Assembly (NCBI RefSeq): GCF_000243215.1
Contig: NZ_JH594596.1
Coordinates: 2,115,194-2,179,193, forward strand
DNA from: Odoribacter laneus YIT 12061
GTDB taxonomy: Bacteria; Bacteroidota; Bacteroidia; Bacteroidales; Marinifilaceae
DNA: 64,000 nt
Direction of reading: 5' to 3'
Part shown: in pieces, positions 52,242 through 60,614 of the stretch
Numbering within the stretch: the stretch's first letter is position 1
Layout: every line of letters begins with the position of its first letter
Translations under genes and position numbers: made by a program
Notes under the pieces: model-generated
What the model saw: only the letters and a program-made list of their open reading frames with translations
What the model was told of the DNA's origin: nothing
Databases searched by the model: none

Positions 52242-52269
52242 ATCTATAAATGTTTATATTTGTACAAAT
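52233..52269 (+). promoter_or_regulatory. Repressor promoter with palindromic operator
   Basis: TTTG (52233-52236), 18-nt spacer, TATATTTG (52255-52262) on the plus strand, driving the repressor at 52347 with a leader near 80 nt. The 12-bp palindrome ATTTGTACAAAT (52258-52269) overlaps the -7 box, as an operator would. A similar ATTTGTACAC arm occurs at 54074. Confidence 0.65.
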
Positions 52270-52346
52270 TTTTATACGAGTATATAATTATTTATTACAT
52301 AACAAAATAATATGTTATAATTAACCTATTTTAACATTATTAATTC

Positions 52347-52697
52347 ATGGATATATCAAATACAACAAAAGACAGGTTGAAAGTTTTTTTGAAGTATAAA
52401 AAGCTCACAAACCAAGAGTTTTCGGAAGTGACAGGGTTGTCAATAAGTTTTATAAATGCACTAAAAGAATCTGATTCTATTGGAAGTTCAGCCTTTAAAA
52501 AAATATATATGGCCTTTCCAGATCTTAATCTTTATTGGTTGTTAGGTTTTCAAGGACATGAAATGTTAAATGAAAATAATCCAAAGGATTTGTCTAGACT
52601 GAAAGAGGAAAATGAGTATTATAAGAATGAATTGATTAAGAAAGAAGGACAGATTGAAATGCTAATGACATTATTAAATAATAAACAGGAAAAATGA
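52347..52697 (+). CDS. Phage repressor (HTH plus coiled coil), 116 aa
   Basis: Probable lysogeny repressor. The HTH spans KVFLKYKKLTNQEFSEVTGLSISFINALKESDSIG (residues 12-46), then FPDLNLYWLLGFQGHEML, typical of Bacteroidetes phage repressors, and a C-terminal coiled coil (DLSRLKEENEYYKNELIKKEGQIEMLMTLL) for dimerisation. It lies divergent to the early operon and directly upstream of the integrase, with a palindromic operator in the shared gap. No S24 peptidase domain, so RecA-driven cleavage is not expected; UmuD at the left end is unrelated. Confidence 0.75.
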   Translation: MDISNTTKDRLKVFLKYKKLTNQEFSEVTGLSISFINALKESDSIGSSAFKKIYMAFPDLNLYWLLGFQGHEMLNENNPKDLSRLKEENEYYKNELIKKEGQIEMLMTLLNNKQEK

Positions 52698-52733
52698 AAA
52701 AGGTAAGAGTTATGATGTTCAATTTTAAATTAA

Positions 52734-54038
52734 ATGTTTATGACAACATTCAAAGCAGTAGTACAACATTCGAAAAGGGATCAAGCTAGATTTCAGCTTT
52801 ACATTCGTATTACGAATAAAAGAATTCCAGATTATTTAAAGACAAGTTGGTATGTTACACTTGATAACTTTGATGACAAAGGAAATCTCAAAGATTTGCA
52901 ATTACAAACTGCAGTTAATTTATTTATTCTGGAGCTTCAGCAAAAGATCAATAAGAGATTTGGAATAATATGTAATGTAACTGGCAAAGAGATTGTGAAG
53001 TATCTGGAGAAAGATTTACAACCAGAACAAATAGATTTTCTTAAATTTTTTGAAGGTATTATGAATCAAATGATTCACGATAACCAACCTTCGGGCGAAA
53101 ATTATAAAGCCAGTTTTAATCATTTAAAAAGGTTTATCAAAAAAGATAAACTTCCAATTGATTTGATTACAGTAAGTTTTTTAAAAAACTTTGAAAAGTA
53201 TTTATTAAAACAAGCACAAGAGAAAGGATTCAAAGGTCATAGGTGTGTTTCACTAACGTTGAGTAATGTACGTCATGTATTCAACTTAGCTATGGAGGAG
53301 TATAATGACAAAGTGAATGGAATTGAACCCATTAAACATTATCCTTTTACAGAAATTAGTATAAAAGACCCAATTTGTTCTCGACGTAAATCAATTGGCA
53401 GGGAAGAAATCAATAAAATCATTAATTATAATGGTTTTGTAAATTCCCGTGATAAGCTTGCACAAGATTTTGTCTTATTGTCGATTTGTTTAGCAGGAAT
53501 AAATGCAGTTGATTTATATACTATGGATTCTTCGTGTTATGAGAGAGGACGGCTGAATTATAACCGAAGTAAAACAAAGGGTTCAAGAGATGATGAGGCA
53601 TATATGTCCATTGCAGTAGTAGATGAGGTGAAGCCATTGTTTGCAAAATATGCAGACGAAAGCGGAAAACGGTTATTTAATTTCTATCAAAGGTACCGTA
53701 ATAATAAAAATTTTATTAAAGCTGTGAATAAGGGTCTGAAACATATATGTAAACAATTGGATTTACCATCTTGTACAACATACACCTTCAGGCGTAGCAT
53801 TGCAGAAATAGCTTCTGATGATTTGTATATATCAACAAGTGATATAGCCCTTATATTAAATCATGTAAGTGCATTTAAAACTACAATGATCTATACAGGC
53901 CGTAGTTTCAAAAAAGTAGACGGAATAGTTAGAATGATTCTTAATTGGATACTATATGAGAAGTATACCCCTTTGATACCGCAAAAAAAACAAATAAAGA
54001 AAGGAAAAAAATCTACATTACTGGTTTATCATGCGTAA
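52734..54038 (+). CDS. int: Tyrosine recombinase/integrase (phage_int_SAM-like)
   Basis: Integrates and excises the phage genome. N-terminal arm-binding region (TTFKAVVQHSKRDQARFQLYIRITNKR), SAM-like core-binding domain (residues 105-210) and a catalytic domain: box II TTYTFRRSIAEIASD (arginine), HxxR-like LILNHVSAFKTTMIYTGR with the nucleophile tyrosine. The usual box I arginine position reads LAGINAVDLY (Asn in place of Arg), a known feature of a Bacteroidetes integrase group that uses GRLNYNRSKTKG nearby. 434 residues. Lies at the right end of the prophage, pointing toward the attachment site and tRNA operon. Confidence 0.9.
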   Translation: MFMTTFKAVVQHSKRDQARFQLYIRITNKRIPDYLKTSWYVTLDNFDDKGNLKDLQLQTAVNLFILELQQKINKRFGIICNVTGKEIVKYLEKDLQPEQIDFLKFFEGIMNQMIHDNQPSGENYKASFNHLKRFIKKDKLPIDLITVSFLKNFEKYLLKQAQEKGFKGHRCVSLTLSNVRHVFNLAMEEYNDKVNGIEPIKHYPFTEISIKDPICSRRKSIGREEINKIINYNGFVNSRDKLAQDFVLLSICLAGINAVDLYTMDSSCYERGRLNYNRSKTKGSRDDEAYMSIAVVDEVKPLFAKYADESGKRLFNFYQRYRNNKNFIKAVNKGLKHICKQLDLPSCTTYTFRRSIAEIASDDLYISTSDIALILNHVSAFKTTMIYTGRSFKKVDGIVRMILNWILYEKYTPLIPQKKQIKKGKKSTLLVYHA

Positions 54039-54043
54039 AATCT

Positions 54044-54065
54044 TGTCTAAACATTGTCTAAACAT
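54044..54065. repeat. Perfect 11-bp tandem repeat after the integrase
   Basis: TGTCTAAACAT occurs twice head to tail, immediately after the integrase stop. Candidate arm-type integrase binding sites. Confidence 0.5.
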
Positions 54066-54073
54066 TTCAAGCA

Positions 54074-54108
54074 ATTTGTACACAAAATCCGTGTTCAGGT
54101 GTACAAAT
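54074..54108. other. Candidate attachment-site inverted repeat
   Basis: ATTTGTACAC (54074-54083) and GTGTACAAAT (54099-54108) are perfect 10-bp inverted arms around a 15-nt spacer. The symmetry, spacer and position next to the integrase fit core-type recombinase sites, so this may be the right attachment core. No matching copy was found near 11.5 kb. Confidence 0.4.
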
Positions 54109-54113
54109 GAAAA

Positions 54114-54140
54114 AGAGGTACAGCTTCTTACCATACCTCT
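54114..54140 (-). terminator. Terminator of the tRNA-Tyr/tRNA-Gly transcript
   Basis: On the minus strand AGAGGTA pairs with TACCTCT, followed by TTTTT. It shows that the host tRNA operon is intact up to here, so phage insertion lies beyond it. Confidence 0.6.
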
Positions 54141-54166
54141 AAATTCCTGTTTATTAATTAATTAAG

Positions 54167-54242
54167 TGGAGCGGAAAACGGGACTCAAACCCGCGACCCC
54201 CAGCTTGGAAGGCTAGTGCTCTATCGACTGAGCTATTTCCGC
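54167..54242 (-). tRNA. tRNA-Gly (anticodon TCC)
   Basis: Cloverleaf reads GCGGAAATAGCTCAGT at the 5' end, with anticodon loop CTTCCAA (TCC), T-arm GGTTTGAGTCC, and acceptor strand TTTCCGC plus T. CCA is encoded. 76 nt. Pairs with the Tyr tRNA upstream on the same transcript. Confidence 0.95.
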
Positions 54243-54362
54243 AAAATAGTAGGTTACCGTTCTACAGAATGGAATCGCCTTGCTTGCCGATCCCCGAGAA
54301 GGAACCAAATAAATCTTAAAGAACGAAAAAGAAATACTTTCTCTTACTGACTTCAAAATTCG

Positions 54363-54445
54363 TGGGGAGAGCAGGATTCGAACCTACGAAGACATAAGTC
54401 AGCAGAGTTACAGTCTGCCCCAGTTGGCCGCTTTGGTATCTCCCC
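54363..54445 (-). tRNA. tRNA-Tyr (anticodon GTA)
   Basis: Acceptor GGGGAGA/TCTCCCC, anticodon loop CTGTAACT (GTA), long variable arm and T-arm GGTTCGAATCC; 83 nt, CCA not encoded. First tRNA of the minus-strand pair, 120 nt before tRNA-Gly. Confidence 0.95.
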
Positions 54446-54478
54446 CTCCGCTCAAAGAACTTTTGCTTTTTGCGCTTG

Positions 54479-54509
54479 CAAAGATATACAGTTTTACAAA
54501 AAAAACAAA
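54479..54509 (-). promoter_or_regulatory. tRNA operon promoter
   Basis: On the minus strand TTTG (54506-54509), 19-nt spacer and TATCTTTG (54479-54486) match the Bacteroidetes consensus. It lies about 35 nt before the tRNA-Tyr 5' end. Confidence 0.8.
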
Positions 54510-55235
54510 GATTTCTCTAATAAAAATGCAAAGGGATACGCTCTCCAGAAAAATAGCTACTTAAAAATCTTTTCTCCCGCTTTTCCTAACCGCCGATCCG
54601 TTCGAAAAATTCCTCAAACATTGTTTTCCTCTTTTGTATCCCCTCTCCTTCCAACTAGTAAAATTCACTAAAACGCCTTCCATTAAATAGATGCCAATCT
54701 ATCGTCTTTAAGTTTAGCCCGATCGTCATTCGCCCCACACAAAATTATTCAATAAAGCTTTTTTCCAAACAACAAACCAATCCCTCCGATTCTCCTCCCA
54801 TTTTTCCAAAGAATACGCATGCTGAAGAGAAAACTGGTAAAATAAAATCATAGCCTTCCCTCACCTTCCCTGTCGTCCCCCAATGGTAAATTTAGTCGGA
54901 TACTGTCCCAGTATGCCAGCGTAAACCCTATCATATCGCGGACAGAGTCCGCTTTCCATGTTTCCCGCTTAATCAGCCACTTCTCCGTAAAAAATATCGG
55001 CAGTTTCCAAAAACAATTTTTCTTTACTTCCGAAATAAGGATACAACACTCTCGTGCAATACCGATAGTTTGACAAACAGCTGTCATAAACAATCCCTCC
55101 TACCCTCTCTCTCCTAACAAAGTAAATATATGCTGTAAACTAAAAAACGTCGTAGGCATAATTGAACATTTGTCTTTCAGAGATAGACAGGAAAATTTAA
55201 TCTGCCAAGAAGGAGACATTTAAGCAAATCTCTCG
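54510..55235. other. Gene-poor interval
   Basis: About 725 nt between the tRNA promoter and the symporter promoter with no gene I can support. An 81-codon minus-strand frame (54848-55093) is open but Cys/Trp-rich, without a recognisable domain, RBS or promoter; it may be a decayed gene. Confidence 0.5.
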
Positions 55236-55243
55236 TATATTTG
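55236..55243 (+). promoter_or_regulatory. Probable -7 box of the AGCS symporter gene
   Basis: TATATTTG, 28 nt before the start codon; no clear -33 box. Confidence 0.5.
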
Positions 55244-55270
55244 TAAAAATGAAGTGAAAAAAGACAAATT

Positions 55271-56674
55271 ATGCAAGAATCGCTCAATAATTGGGTTATT
55301 TTAATCAACGACTGGATATGGACTTTTTTGATCATCCTCCCCTTAATTTGTACGGGTTTGTATTTTACTTTCCGTTCACACTTCATTCAATTCCGGAAAA
55401 TAAAAGAAATGTCACGGCTGCTTGTAGAAGGAGTCGCTGGAAATAACAATAAAAATGCAGTTTCTTCTTTCCAGGCTTTTTGTATTGCCACAGCTTCCCG
55501 GGTAGGAACAGGTAATTTAGCAGGAGTCGCCACGGCATTGGCTTTGGGAGGAGCGGGCGCAGTATTCTGGATGTGGCTGATCGCTTTAATCGGCTCTGCC
55601 TCCGCTTTTGTCGAATCAACTTTAGCGCAAATCTATAAAGAAAAAGGAAAGAAATCTTATATCGGAGGACCGGCTTTTTATATGAAAAAGGGGTTAAAGC
55701 AGAAATGGATGGGTACTCTTTTTGCCGCCATCATTATGGTCACTTTCGGCATGGTGTTCAATTCGGTACAAGCCAATACCATATCTTTGGCATTTCAGGA
55801 AGCCTTGGGCGTAAGCCGGCTGTGGCTGGCTATTTTACTTACTTTTTTCACAGTTCTGACCATATTCGGAGGGATTCACCGGATAGCCAAAGTTTCAGGA
55901 ATTATCGTACCTATCATGGCGATTGCCTATATTCTGGTAGCCTTTTTTATTCTGATCACTCATCTGCCAGCCATCCCCTCCCTCATTCGTCATATTTTCG
56001 CCAACGCTTTCGGCTTTGAACAGATTTTAGGTGGCGGAATCGGAGCAACCATTATGCAAGGAGTAAGACGGGGACTTTTCTCCAATGAGGCCGGGATGGG
56101 ATCTGCCCCGAATGCTGCGGCAACAGCCTCTGTTTCCCACCCGGTAAAACAAGGTTTGATTCAGGCTCTCAGTGTCTTTACTGACACGCTAGTGATCTGT
56201 AGTTGTACGGCTTTTATCATCTTACTTTCAGATATACCCTTGGACGGAAGTTTAAAAGGCATTCAATTGACACAAGCCGCTTTAACCGGAGAAATCGGAA
56301 TATTCGGAAAATATTTCATCGCCTTCTGTATTCTGCTATTCGCTTTCAGTTCTATCGTTGGAAATTACTCCTATTGCGAAACAAATCTTTTCTTTATCAG
56401 CTCTAAACCGGTTTATCTCCAACTTTACCGGATCGGAGTCGGAGCCATGGTATTGTTCGGATCCCTCGCCGGGTTGGATCTGGTATGGAACCTGGCCGAT
56501 CTGTTTATGGCAATAATGACTCTGACCAACCTGATTGCCATTCTACTTCTGGGGAAAATTGCCTTTAAAGCCTTAGCCGATTACAATCGCCAAAAAAAGG
56601 CAGGTATAAAAAGCCCGGTCTTTAAATCCGCCTCCATTCCGGAACTCGATGAAGAAGTTACGGAATGGAAATAA
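55271..56674 (+). CDS. AGCS-family sodium:alanine/glycine symporter
   Basis: Imports alanine or glycine with sodium. The family signature ATASRVGTGNLAGVATALALGGAGAVFWMW (about residues 74-103) is complete, followed by a second conserved block (GLFSNEAGMGSAPNAAATASV, about 272) and about ten membrane helices. 467 residues, full length. It stands alone with its own promoter, host-type codon use and higher GC than the prophage. Substrate between alanine and glycine not distinguishable. Confidence 0.93.
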   Translation: MQESLNNWVILINDWIWTFLIILPLICTGLYFTFRSHFIQFRKIKEMSRLLVEGVAGNNNKNAVSSFQAFCIATASRVGTGNLAGVATALALGGAGAVFWMWLIALIGSASAFVESTLAQIYKEKGKKSYIGGPAFYMKKGLKQKWMGTLFAAIIMVTFGMVFNSVQANTISLAFQEALGVSRLWLAILLTFFTVLTIFGGIHRIAKVSGIIVPIMAIAYILVAFFILITHLPAIPSLIRHIFANAFGFEQILGGGIGATIMQGVRRGLFSNEAGMGSAPNAAATASVSHPVKQGLIQALSVFTDTLVICSCTAFIILLSDIPLDGSLKGIQLTQAALTGEIGIFGKYFIAFCILLFAFSSIVGNYSYCETNLFFISSKPVYLQLYRIGVGAMVLFGSLAGLDLVWNLADLFMAIMTLTNLIAILLLGKIAFKALADYNRQKKAGIKSPVFKSASIPELDEEVTEWK

Positions 56675-56695
56675 AAATTTCCCCGTATATTTTTA

Positions 56696-56703
56696 TAAAT
56701 TTG
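56696..56703 (+). promoter_or_regulatory. Probable -7 box for ridA
   Basis: TAAATTTG fits TAnnTTTG and lies 40 nt before the RidA start. Confidence 0.5.
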
Positions 56704-56743
56704 CCTGACGAATCATTAATAAAGATTTTCATTTTTAAATGTC

Positions 56744-57121
56744 ATGAAAAAAATCATCAATTCTCCCAAAGCACCGAAAGCAATCGGTCCTTACAGCCAA
56801 GCTGTAGAAGTAAACGGAACCCTCTATATCAGCGGTCAATTGCCCGTCGATGTAAATACCGGTAAATTCGTAGAAGGCGGCATCAAAGAACAAACAGAAC
56901 AAGCCCTGAAAAATATCGGTTATATCCTGGAAGAAGCCGGTTACTCCTTTGAAAACGTAGTAAAATCGACTTGCTTATTAAGCGATATCAGTGATTTTGC
57001 AGCGATGAATGAAGTTTATGCCCGGTATTATAAAACCGATTGTCCTGCCCGCGCAGCCTTTGCTGTAAAATCTCTCCCGATGGGGGCCTTAGTGGAAATC
57101 GAAACAATAGCAGCCAAATAA
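56744..57121 (+). CDS. ridA: RidA family enamine/imine deaminase
   Basis: Hydrolyses reactive enamine/imine intermediates released by PLP enzymes such as serine/threonine dehydratases. Signature blocks: APKAIGPYSQAVEVNGTLYISGQLPVD (residues 8-34), FENVVKSTCLLSDISDFAAMNEVYA and CPARAAFAVKSLPMGALVEIETIA, including the catalytic-site arginine. 125 residues, full length. Single-gene transcript with a strong terminator after it. Confidence 0.95.
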   Translation: MKKIINSPKAPKAIGPYSQAVEVNGTLYISGQLPVDVNTGKFVEGGIKEQTEQALKNIGYILEEAGYSFENVVKSTCLLSDISDFAAMNEVYARYYKTDCPARAAFAVKSLPMGALVEIETIAAK

Positions 57122-57132
57122 GCACCCCGGCT

Positions 57133-57175
57133 AAAAGGGAAGGTCTGTAAAGCTCCTTTTCAGACCTTCCCTTTT
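57133..57175 (+). terminator. Terminator of ridA
   Basis: Perfect 15-bp stem AAAAGGGAAGGTCTG with CAGACCTTCCCTTTT, 13-nt loop, T-rich end. Confidence 0.92.
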
Positions 57176-57323
57176 TGCCGGAAATACTCGTTCTACTATT
57201 TCTTCTCTGAAAATTTCAGAGAAACGTTTATCCCTTACAGACTTACAAGGAAAAATACCCAAACAGGTATGCCGAAAAGGGAGATTTTATTGAAAAAAAC
57301 TATAATCTTATAAAAAATAAAGA

Positions 57324-57355
57324 TTTGTTTTATCAATAGAATCCTCGTATACTTG
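57324..57355 (+). promoter_or_regulatory. Promoter of rubrerythrin gene
   Basis: TTTG (57324-57327), 20-nt spacer, TATACTTG (57348-57355), one mismatch to TAnnTTTG. Start codon about 50 nt downstream. Confidence 0.6.
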
Positions 57356-57406
57356 TAGTGTCAATAAAGAGGTGTGTCTGAAATCATTTATATCAATAAT
57401 CGAACT

Positions 57407-57979
57407 ATGAGTATCAAAGGAACTAAAACAGAACAAAACCTGTTAAAATCATTTGCAGGTGAATCACAAGCCCGGAGTCGTTATACCTTTTTCGCCAGTG
57501 TAGCTAAAAAAGAAGGATTTGAACAAATTGCGGGCGTCTTTATGGAAACGGCCGAACAGGAAAAAGAACATGCTAAAAAGTTCTTCAAATACCTTGAAGG
57601 AGGTATGGTGGAAATTACCGCCTGCTACCCTGCCGGAGTCATCGGTACGACAGCAGAAAATCTGAAAGCCGCTGCTGAAGGAGAAAATGAAGAATGGGCC
57701 GATTTATACCCGGAATTTGCCCGCATAGCTCAAGAAGAAGGTTTTCCTCAGATAGCCAATACTTTCAAGCAAATCGCTAAAGTAGAAGCAGAACATGAGG
57801 CCCGTTACCGGACACTATTAGGTCGCGTAACGGAAGGCAAAGTATTCGAGCGCGAAGAAGAAATAGAATGGCAATGCCGGAATTGTGGTTACGTTATCAA
57901 AGGCAAAAAAGCTCCGCTGAAGTGCCCGGCATGCGAGCATCCTCAAGCGTATTTTGAACCGAAGAAGAATAATTATTAA
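57407..57979 (+). CDS. rbr: Rubrerythrin (peroxide reductase)
   Basis: Reduces hydrogen peroxide at a di-iron site using electrons through a rubredoxin-type iron centre. N-terminal ferritin-like four-helix domain with ExxH pairs (ETAEQEKEHAKKFF, about 55, and KQIAKVEAEHEARYR, about 130) and C-terminal CRNCGYVIKGKKAPLKCPACEH, the two CxxC pairs. 190 residues, typical. The open frame runs 11 codons upstream, but MSIKGTKTEQNLLKSF is the family start. Anaerobe oxygen defence. Confidence 0.96.
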   Translation: MSIKGTKTEQNLLKSFAGESQARSRYTFFASVAKKEGFEQIAGVFMETAEQEKEHAKKFFKYLEGGMVEITACYPAGVIGTTAENLKAAAEGENEEWADLYPEFARIAQEEGFPQIANTFKQIAKVEAEHEARYRTLLGRVTEGKVFEREEEIEWQCRNCGYVIKGKKAPLKCPACEHPQAYFEPKKNNY

Positions 57980-57997
57980 TCCTTGGTTTATAAAATA

Positions 57998-58035
57998 TTT
58001 CCCCGGTAATCGTTTCAAATTTTTACCGGGGGAAA
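57998..58035. terminator. Bidirectional terminator between rbr and the CDF gene
   Basis: TTTCCCCGGTAA pairs with TTACCGGGGGAAA (one bulge) between convergent genes; A/T-runs on both sides. Confidence 0.75.
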
Positions 58036-58037
58036 TT

Positions 58038-59021
58038 TTAGACAATAGCTTCCTCCGTTTCCGTAATTTTTCTAAGTGTAAATTCTTTTATATCCACAAA
58101 AGAATGCAAACGGTAACCGCAATCTGTCAACATACAATGAGGACAATGATTCTCTTTACAAGGATCGGTATGAATATTCAGCCGGATATGTTCCGGAAAC
58201 TTTTCAGCGATTACCTTTCCCACTTCTGCGCATACGGCATGTCCTTTCCGGATATTATAATACCAAGGTAAGGTCAGATTACAGTCTATAAAATAAGCAT
58301 TTCCGTATTTCAAAACCTTCACCTCCTGGATATCTATCCAATCTTCTCTTCGGTTGATTACGAGTAAACTCAACATGTATTTCAGTAATTTCATATCGGC
58401 CTTATCCATCAAATTAGCTATCGTTTTACGTAAAATAAGAATACCCGTACGTACAATTATAAAACCGAAAATAAGGGCTAAAATGCTATCAATCCGGGTA
58501 ACGCCGGTCCAGTATAACAACAACAAACCGCTGACCAAACCGATTGTCGAATACGTATCGGATTGTAAATGTTTTCCTCCGGCTATCAAAGCTATGGAAT
58601 CATATTTCCTTCCGACACGGATGCTGTACCAACCCAATACATAATTTACTGCTCCAGCCAAAGCTACCAACATAATCCCCACGTCCAACTTTTCCAGCAG
58701 GGAAGGATAAAACAAACGCCTGATTCCTTCGTAAATGATAGCTAAGCCAGCTAAAAAAATCAAAATACCTTCTGTGGAAGCAGAAATCAACTCGACTTTC
58801 CCATGTCCAAAAGGATGATCCGCATCCCGAGGTTTCGCAGCTACATTTAAACTATACAAACTGATTAACCCGGCTACGACATTTACAATACTCTCCAAGG
58901 CGTCAGTCAAAATACCGACTGAATTCGTCACCCAGAAAGCGAAAAATTTCCCGCATAATAAAAGGACGGAAATCAATACAATCCGTTTCTGTACCTTTAT
59001 TTTAATCCGATCTTCCCTCAT
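58038..59021 (-). CDS. CDF-family divalent cation efflux protein
   Basis: Exports zinc, iron or manganese in exchange for protons. Six membrane helices with the metal-site motifs VGILTDALES (helix 2) and HFQ-like GGKHLQSDTYSTIG (helix 5), and DHPFGHGK after helix 2. The C-terminal cytoplasmic domain is extended by a Cys/His-rich end (DPCKENHCPHCMLTDCGYRLHSF, about residues 285-307), unlike short CDFs; this may be an extra metal sensor. 327 residues. Metal not determinable from sequence. Confidence 0.92.
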   Translation of the reverse strand: MREDRIKIKVQKRIVLISVLLLCGKFFAFWVTNSVGILTDALESIVNVVAGLISLYSLNVAAKPRDADHPFGHGKVELISASTEGILIFLAGLAIIYEGIRRLFYPSLLEKLDVGIMLVALAGAVNYVLGWYSIRVGRKYDSIALIAGGKHLQSDTYSTIGLVSGLLLLYWTGVTRIDSILALIFGFIIVRTGILILRKTIANLMDKADMKLLKYMLSLLVINRREDWIDIQEVKVLKYGNAYFIDCNLTLPWYYNIRKGHAVCAEVGKVIAEKFPEHIRLNIHTDPCKENHCPHCMLTDCGYRLHSFVDIKEFTLRKITETEEAIV

Positions 59022-59118
59022 ATCCCCACATACGAAGATGCTCTTGTAAAAGGTATAAAAAATCGTTTTTAATATTTTTAAAATTCTTAAACTTTATTGC
59101 AATATCGCATATTTCTTT

Positions 59119-59126
59119 TAACTTTG
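59119..59126 (+). promoter_or_regulatory. Probable -7 box of the MFS gene
   Basis: TAACTTTG matches TAnnTTTG, about 40 nt before the start codon. Confidence 0.5.
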
Positions 59127-59167
59127 GCTGTCTTGCTAAGCAATTTAATTCATAAACATATTCAATC

Positions 59168-60526
59168 ATGATCGAAAAAATACATCAAACACTAAGAGAC
59201 TCTGCAGTAGCCCGTTGGTCGGCTTTGGGGGTAGTCGCATTTACGATGCTTTGCGGCTATTTTTTAACAGACGTAATGGCTCCATTAAAACCGATGCTGG
59301 AAGCCCAGTTGTTATGGGACAGTACAGATTACGGAATTTTCACAAGTGCCTACGGCTGGTTTAATGTATTTCTGTTGATGTTGATTTTTGGGGGTATCAT
59401 CTTGGACAAAATGGGAGTCCGGTTTACAGGCTTGGGAGCTTGTTTTTTGATGGTAATCGGTGCCGGCATCAAATATTACGCTATTTCGGATTTTTTCCCA
59501 TTGGGAGGACAAATTTTTGGTATTAACTCACAAGTGATGATTGCCGGTTTAGGTTATGCCATCTTCGGTGTCGGAGTAGAAACAGCCGGAATTACCGTTT
59601 CCAAAATCATTGTAAAATGGTTCAAGGGCAAAGAAATGGCTCTGGCAATGGGCTTGGAAATGGCTACAGCTCGTTTAGGGACTTCCCTGGCGTTGATTAT
59701 TACCGTACCCCTGGCAGATACTTTTCAAAGTGTATCCGCTCCGATTCTGCTTTGCCTGATCATGCTCTGTATCGGAACGATTGCCTTTCTAGTATATACG
59801 GTGATGGACCGGAAGCTGGACAAATCCATTGACGAATCGGATGCAGAACCGGAGGAACCTTTCAAAGTAAAGGATATATGGGAAGTCATGGCAAACAAAG
59901 GATTCTGGTTAGTAGCTTTATTATGTGTCTTATTTTATTCTGCCGTTTTCCCTTTCCTGAAATATGCTACGGATTTGATGGTCAATAAATATGCGGTAGA
60001 TCCGAAACTTGCCGGAATCATCCCCGGCCTTCTTCCTTTCGGAACCATTATATTAACCCCCTTATTCGGTAATTTATACGACCGCAAAGGAAAAGGAGCA
60101 ACAATCATGATGATCGGAGCAATTATGCTAATCTGTGTACACGGTTTATTTGCATTACCTTTATTAAACGAATGGTGGTTTGCTACCCTTGTCATGATCA
60201 CTTTAGGGGTTGCCTTTTCTTTAGTTCCTTCTGCCATGTGGCCTTCTGTACCTAAAATTATTCCGGAAAAACAGTTAGGGACGGCTTATGCTCTCATTTT
60301 CTGGGTACAGAATTGGGGATTAATGGGTGTACCTGCTTTGATTGGTTGGGTATTAGATCGCTATTGCAAGTTAGGGGGAGAAGGGCAGCCGGCTTACGAT
60401 TATACGCTTCCTATGATTATTTTCACCAGTTTCGGAATATTAGCTCTTATCGTAGCTATTATGTTGAAACGGGAAGACAAGAAAAAAGGCTACGGCTTGG
60501 AACTTCCGAATATTAAAAAGAATTAA
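59168..60526 (+). CDS. MFS transporter
   Basis: About 12 membrane helices. The first intracellular motif appears as GGIILDKMGVRFTGL (about 78-92, motif A DxxGxR-like), and the second half has GNLYDRKGKGATIM (about 298). The order of helices and the first-half wording (VMAPLKPMLEAQL, GWFNVFLLMLIFGG) resemble the MFSD1/nitrate-nitrite-like branch of the superfamily, so a peptide or anion substrate is possible but not shown. 452 residues. Followed by a strong terminator. Confidence 0.9.
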   Translation: MIEKIHQTLRDSAVARWSALGVVAFTMLCGYFLTDVMAPLKPMLEAQLLWDSTDYGIFTSAYGWFNVFLLMLIFGGIILDKMGVRFTGLGACFLMVIGAGIKYYAISDFFPLGGQIFGINSQVMIAGLGYAIFGVGVETAGITVSKIIVKWFKGKEMALAMGLEMATARLGTSLALIITVPLADTFQSVSAPILLCLIMLCIGTIAFLVYTVMDRKLDKSIDESDAEPEEPFKVKDIWEVMANKGFWLVALLCVLFYSAVFPFLKYATDLMVNKYAVDPKLAGIIPGLLPFGTIILTPLFGNLYDRKGKGATIMMIGAIMLICVHGLFALPLLNEWWFATLVMITLGVAFSLVPSAMWPSVPKIIPEKQLGTAYALIFWVQNWGLMGVPALIGWVLDRYCKLGGEGQPAYDYTLPMIIFTSFGILALIVAIMLKREDKKKGYGLELPNIKKN

Positions 60527-60550
60527 AGATCAGCCTTTAGTAATAAAGAT

Positions 60551-60576
60551 AGCGGAAGCCTTTAAAAGTTTCCGCT
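60551..60576 (+). terminator. Terminator of the MFS gene
   Basis: AGCGGAA pairs with TTCCGCT across a 12-nt loop, followed by GTTTTTTTT. Confidence 0.9.
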
Positions 60577-60586
60577 GTTTTTTTTG

Positions 60587-60594
60587 TAGATTTG
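60587..60594 (+). promoter_or_regulatory. Probable -7 box of the nitronate monooxygenase gene
   Basis: TAGATTTG matches TAnnTTTG; start codon at 60615. Confidence 0.5.
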
Positions 60595-60614
60595 TTGAAA
60601 TAATCTGAACTGTT

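Larger units (their letters stand above)
11579..54110. mobile_element. Temperate podovirus-like prophage (approximate limits)
   Basis: Contiguous phage gene content from a DUF5681-like gene to a tyrosine integrase. It includes terminase, portal, capsid, connector, fibres, holin, endolysin, spanin, DnaC-like replication genes and a repressor. No tape-measure or sheath gene is visible, and the ejection-type proteins suggest a short-tailed virion. The right limit is probably between the integrase stop (54038) and the terminator of the host tRNA operon (54114-54140). The left limit is set only by gene content; I could not find a matching direct repeat there, so it may lie elsewhere. Confidence 0.8.

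Noticed and set aside
54167-54242. Phage integration into the tRNA-Gly 3' end
   Set aside because: The tRNA is complete, including encoded CCA, and is followed by its own terminator before the integrase. No partial tRNA copy was found near the left end.
54848-55093. Minus-strand ORF of 81 codons
   Set aside because: No domain, poor composition (many Trp/Cys), no promoter or RBS; more likely chance or a decayed gene.
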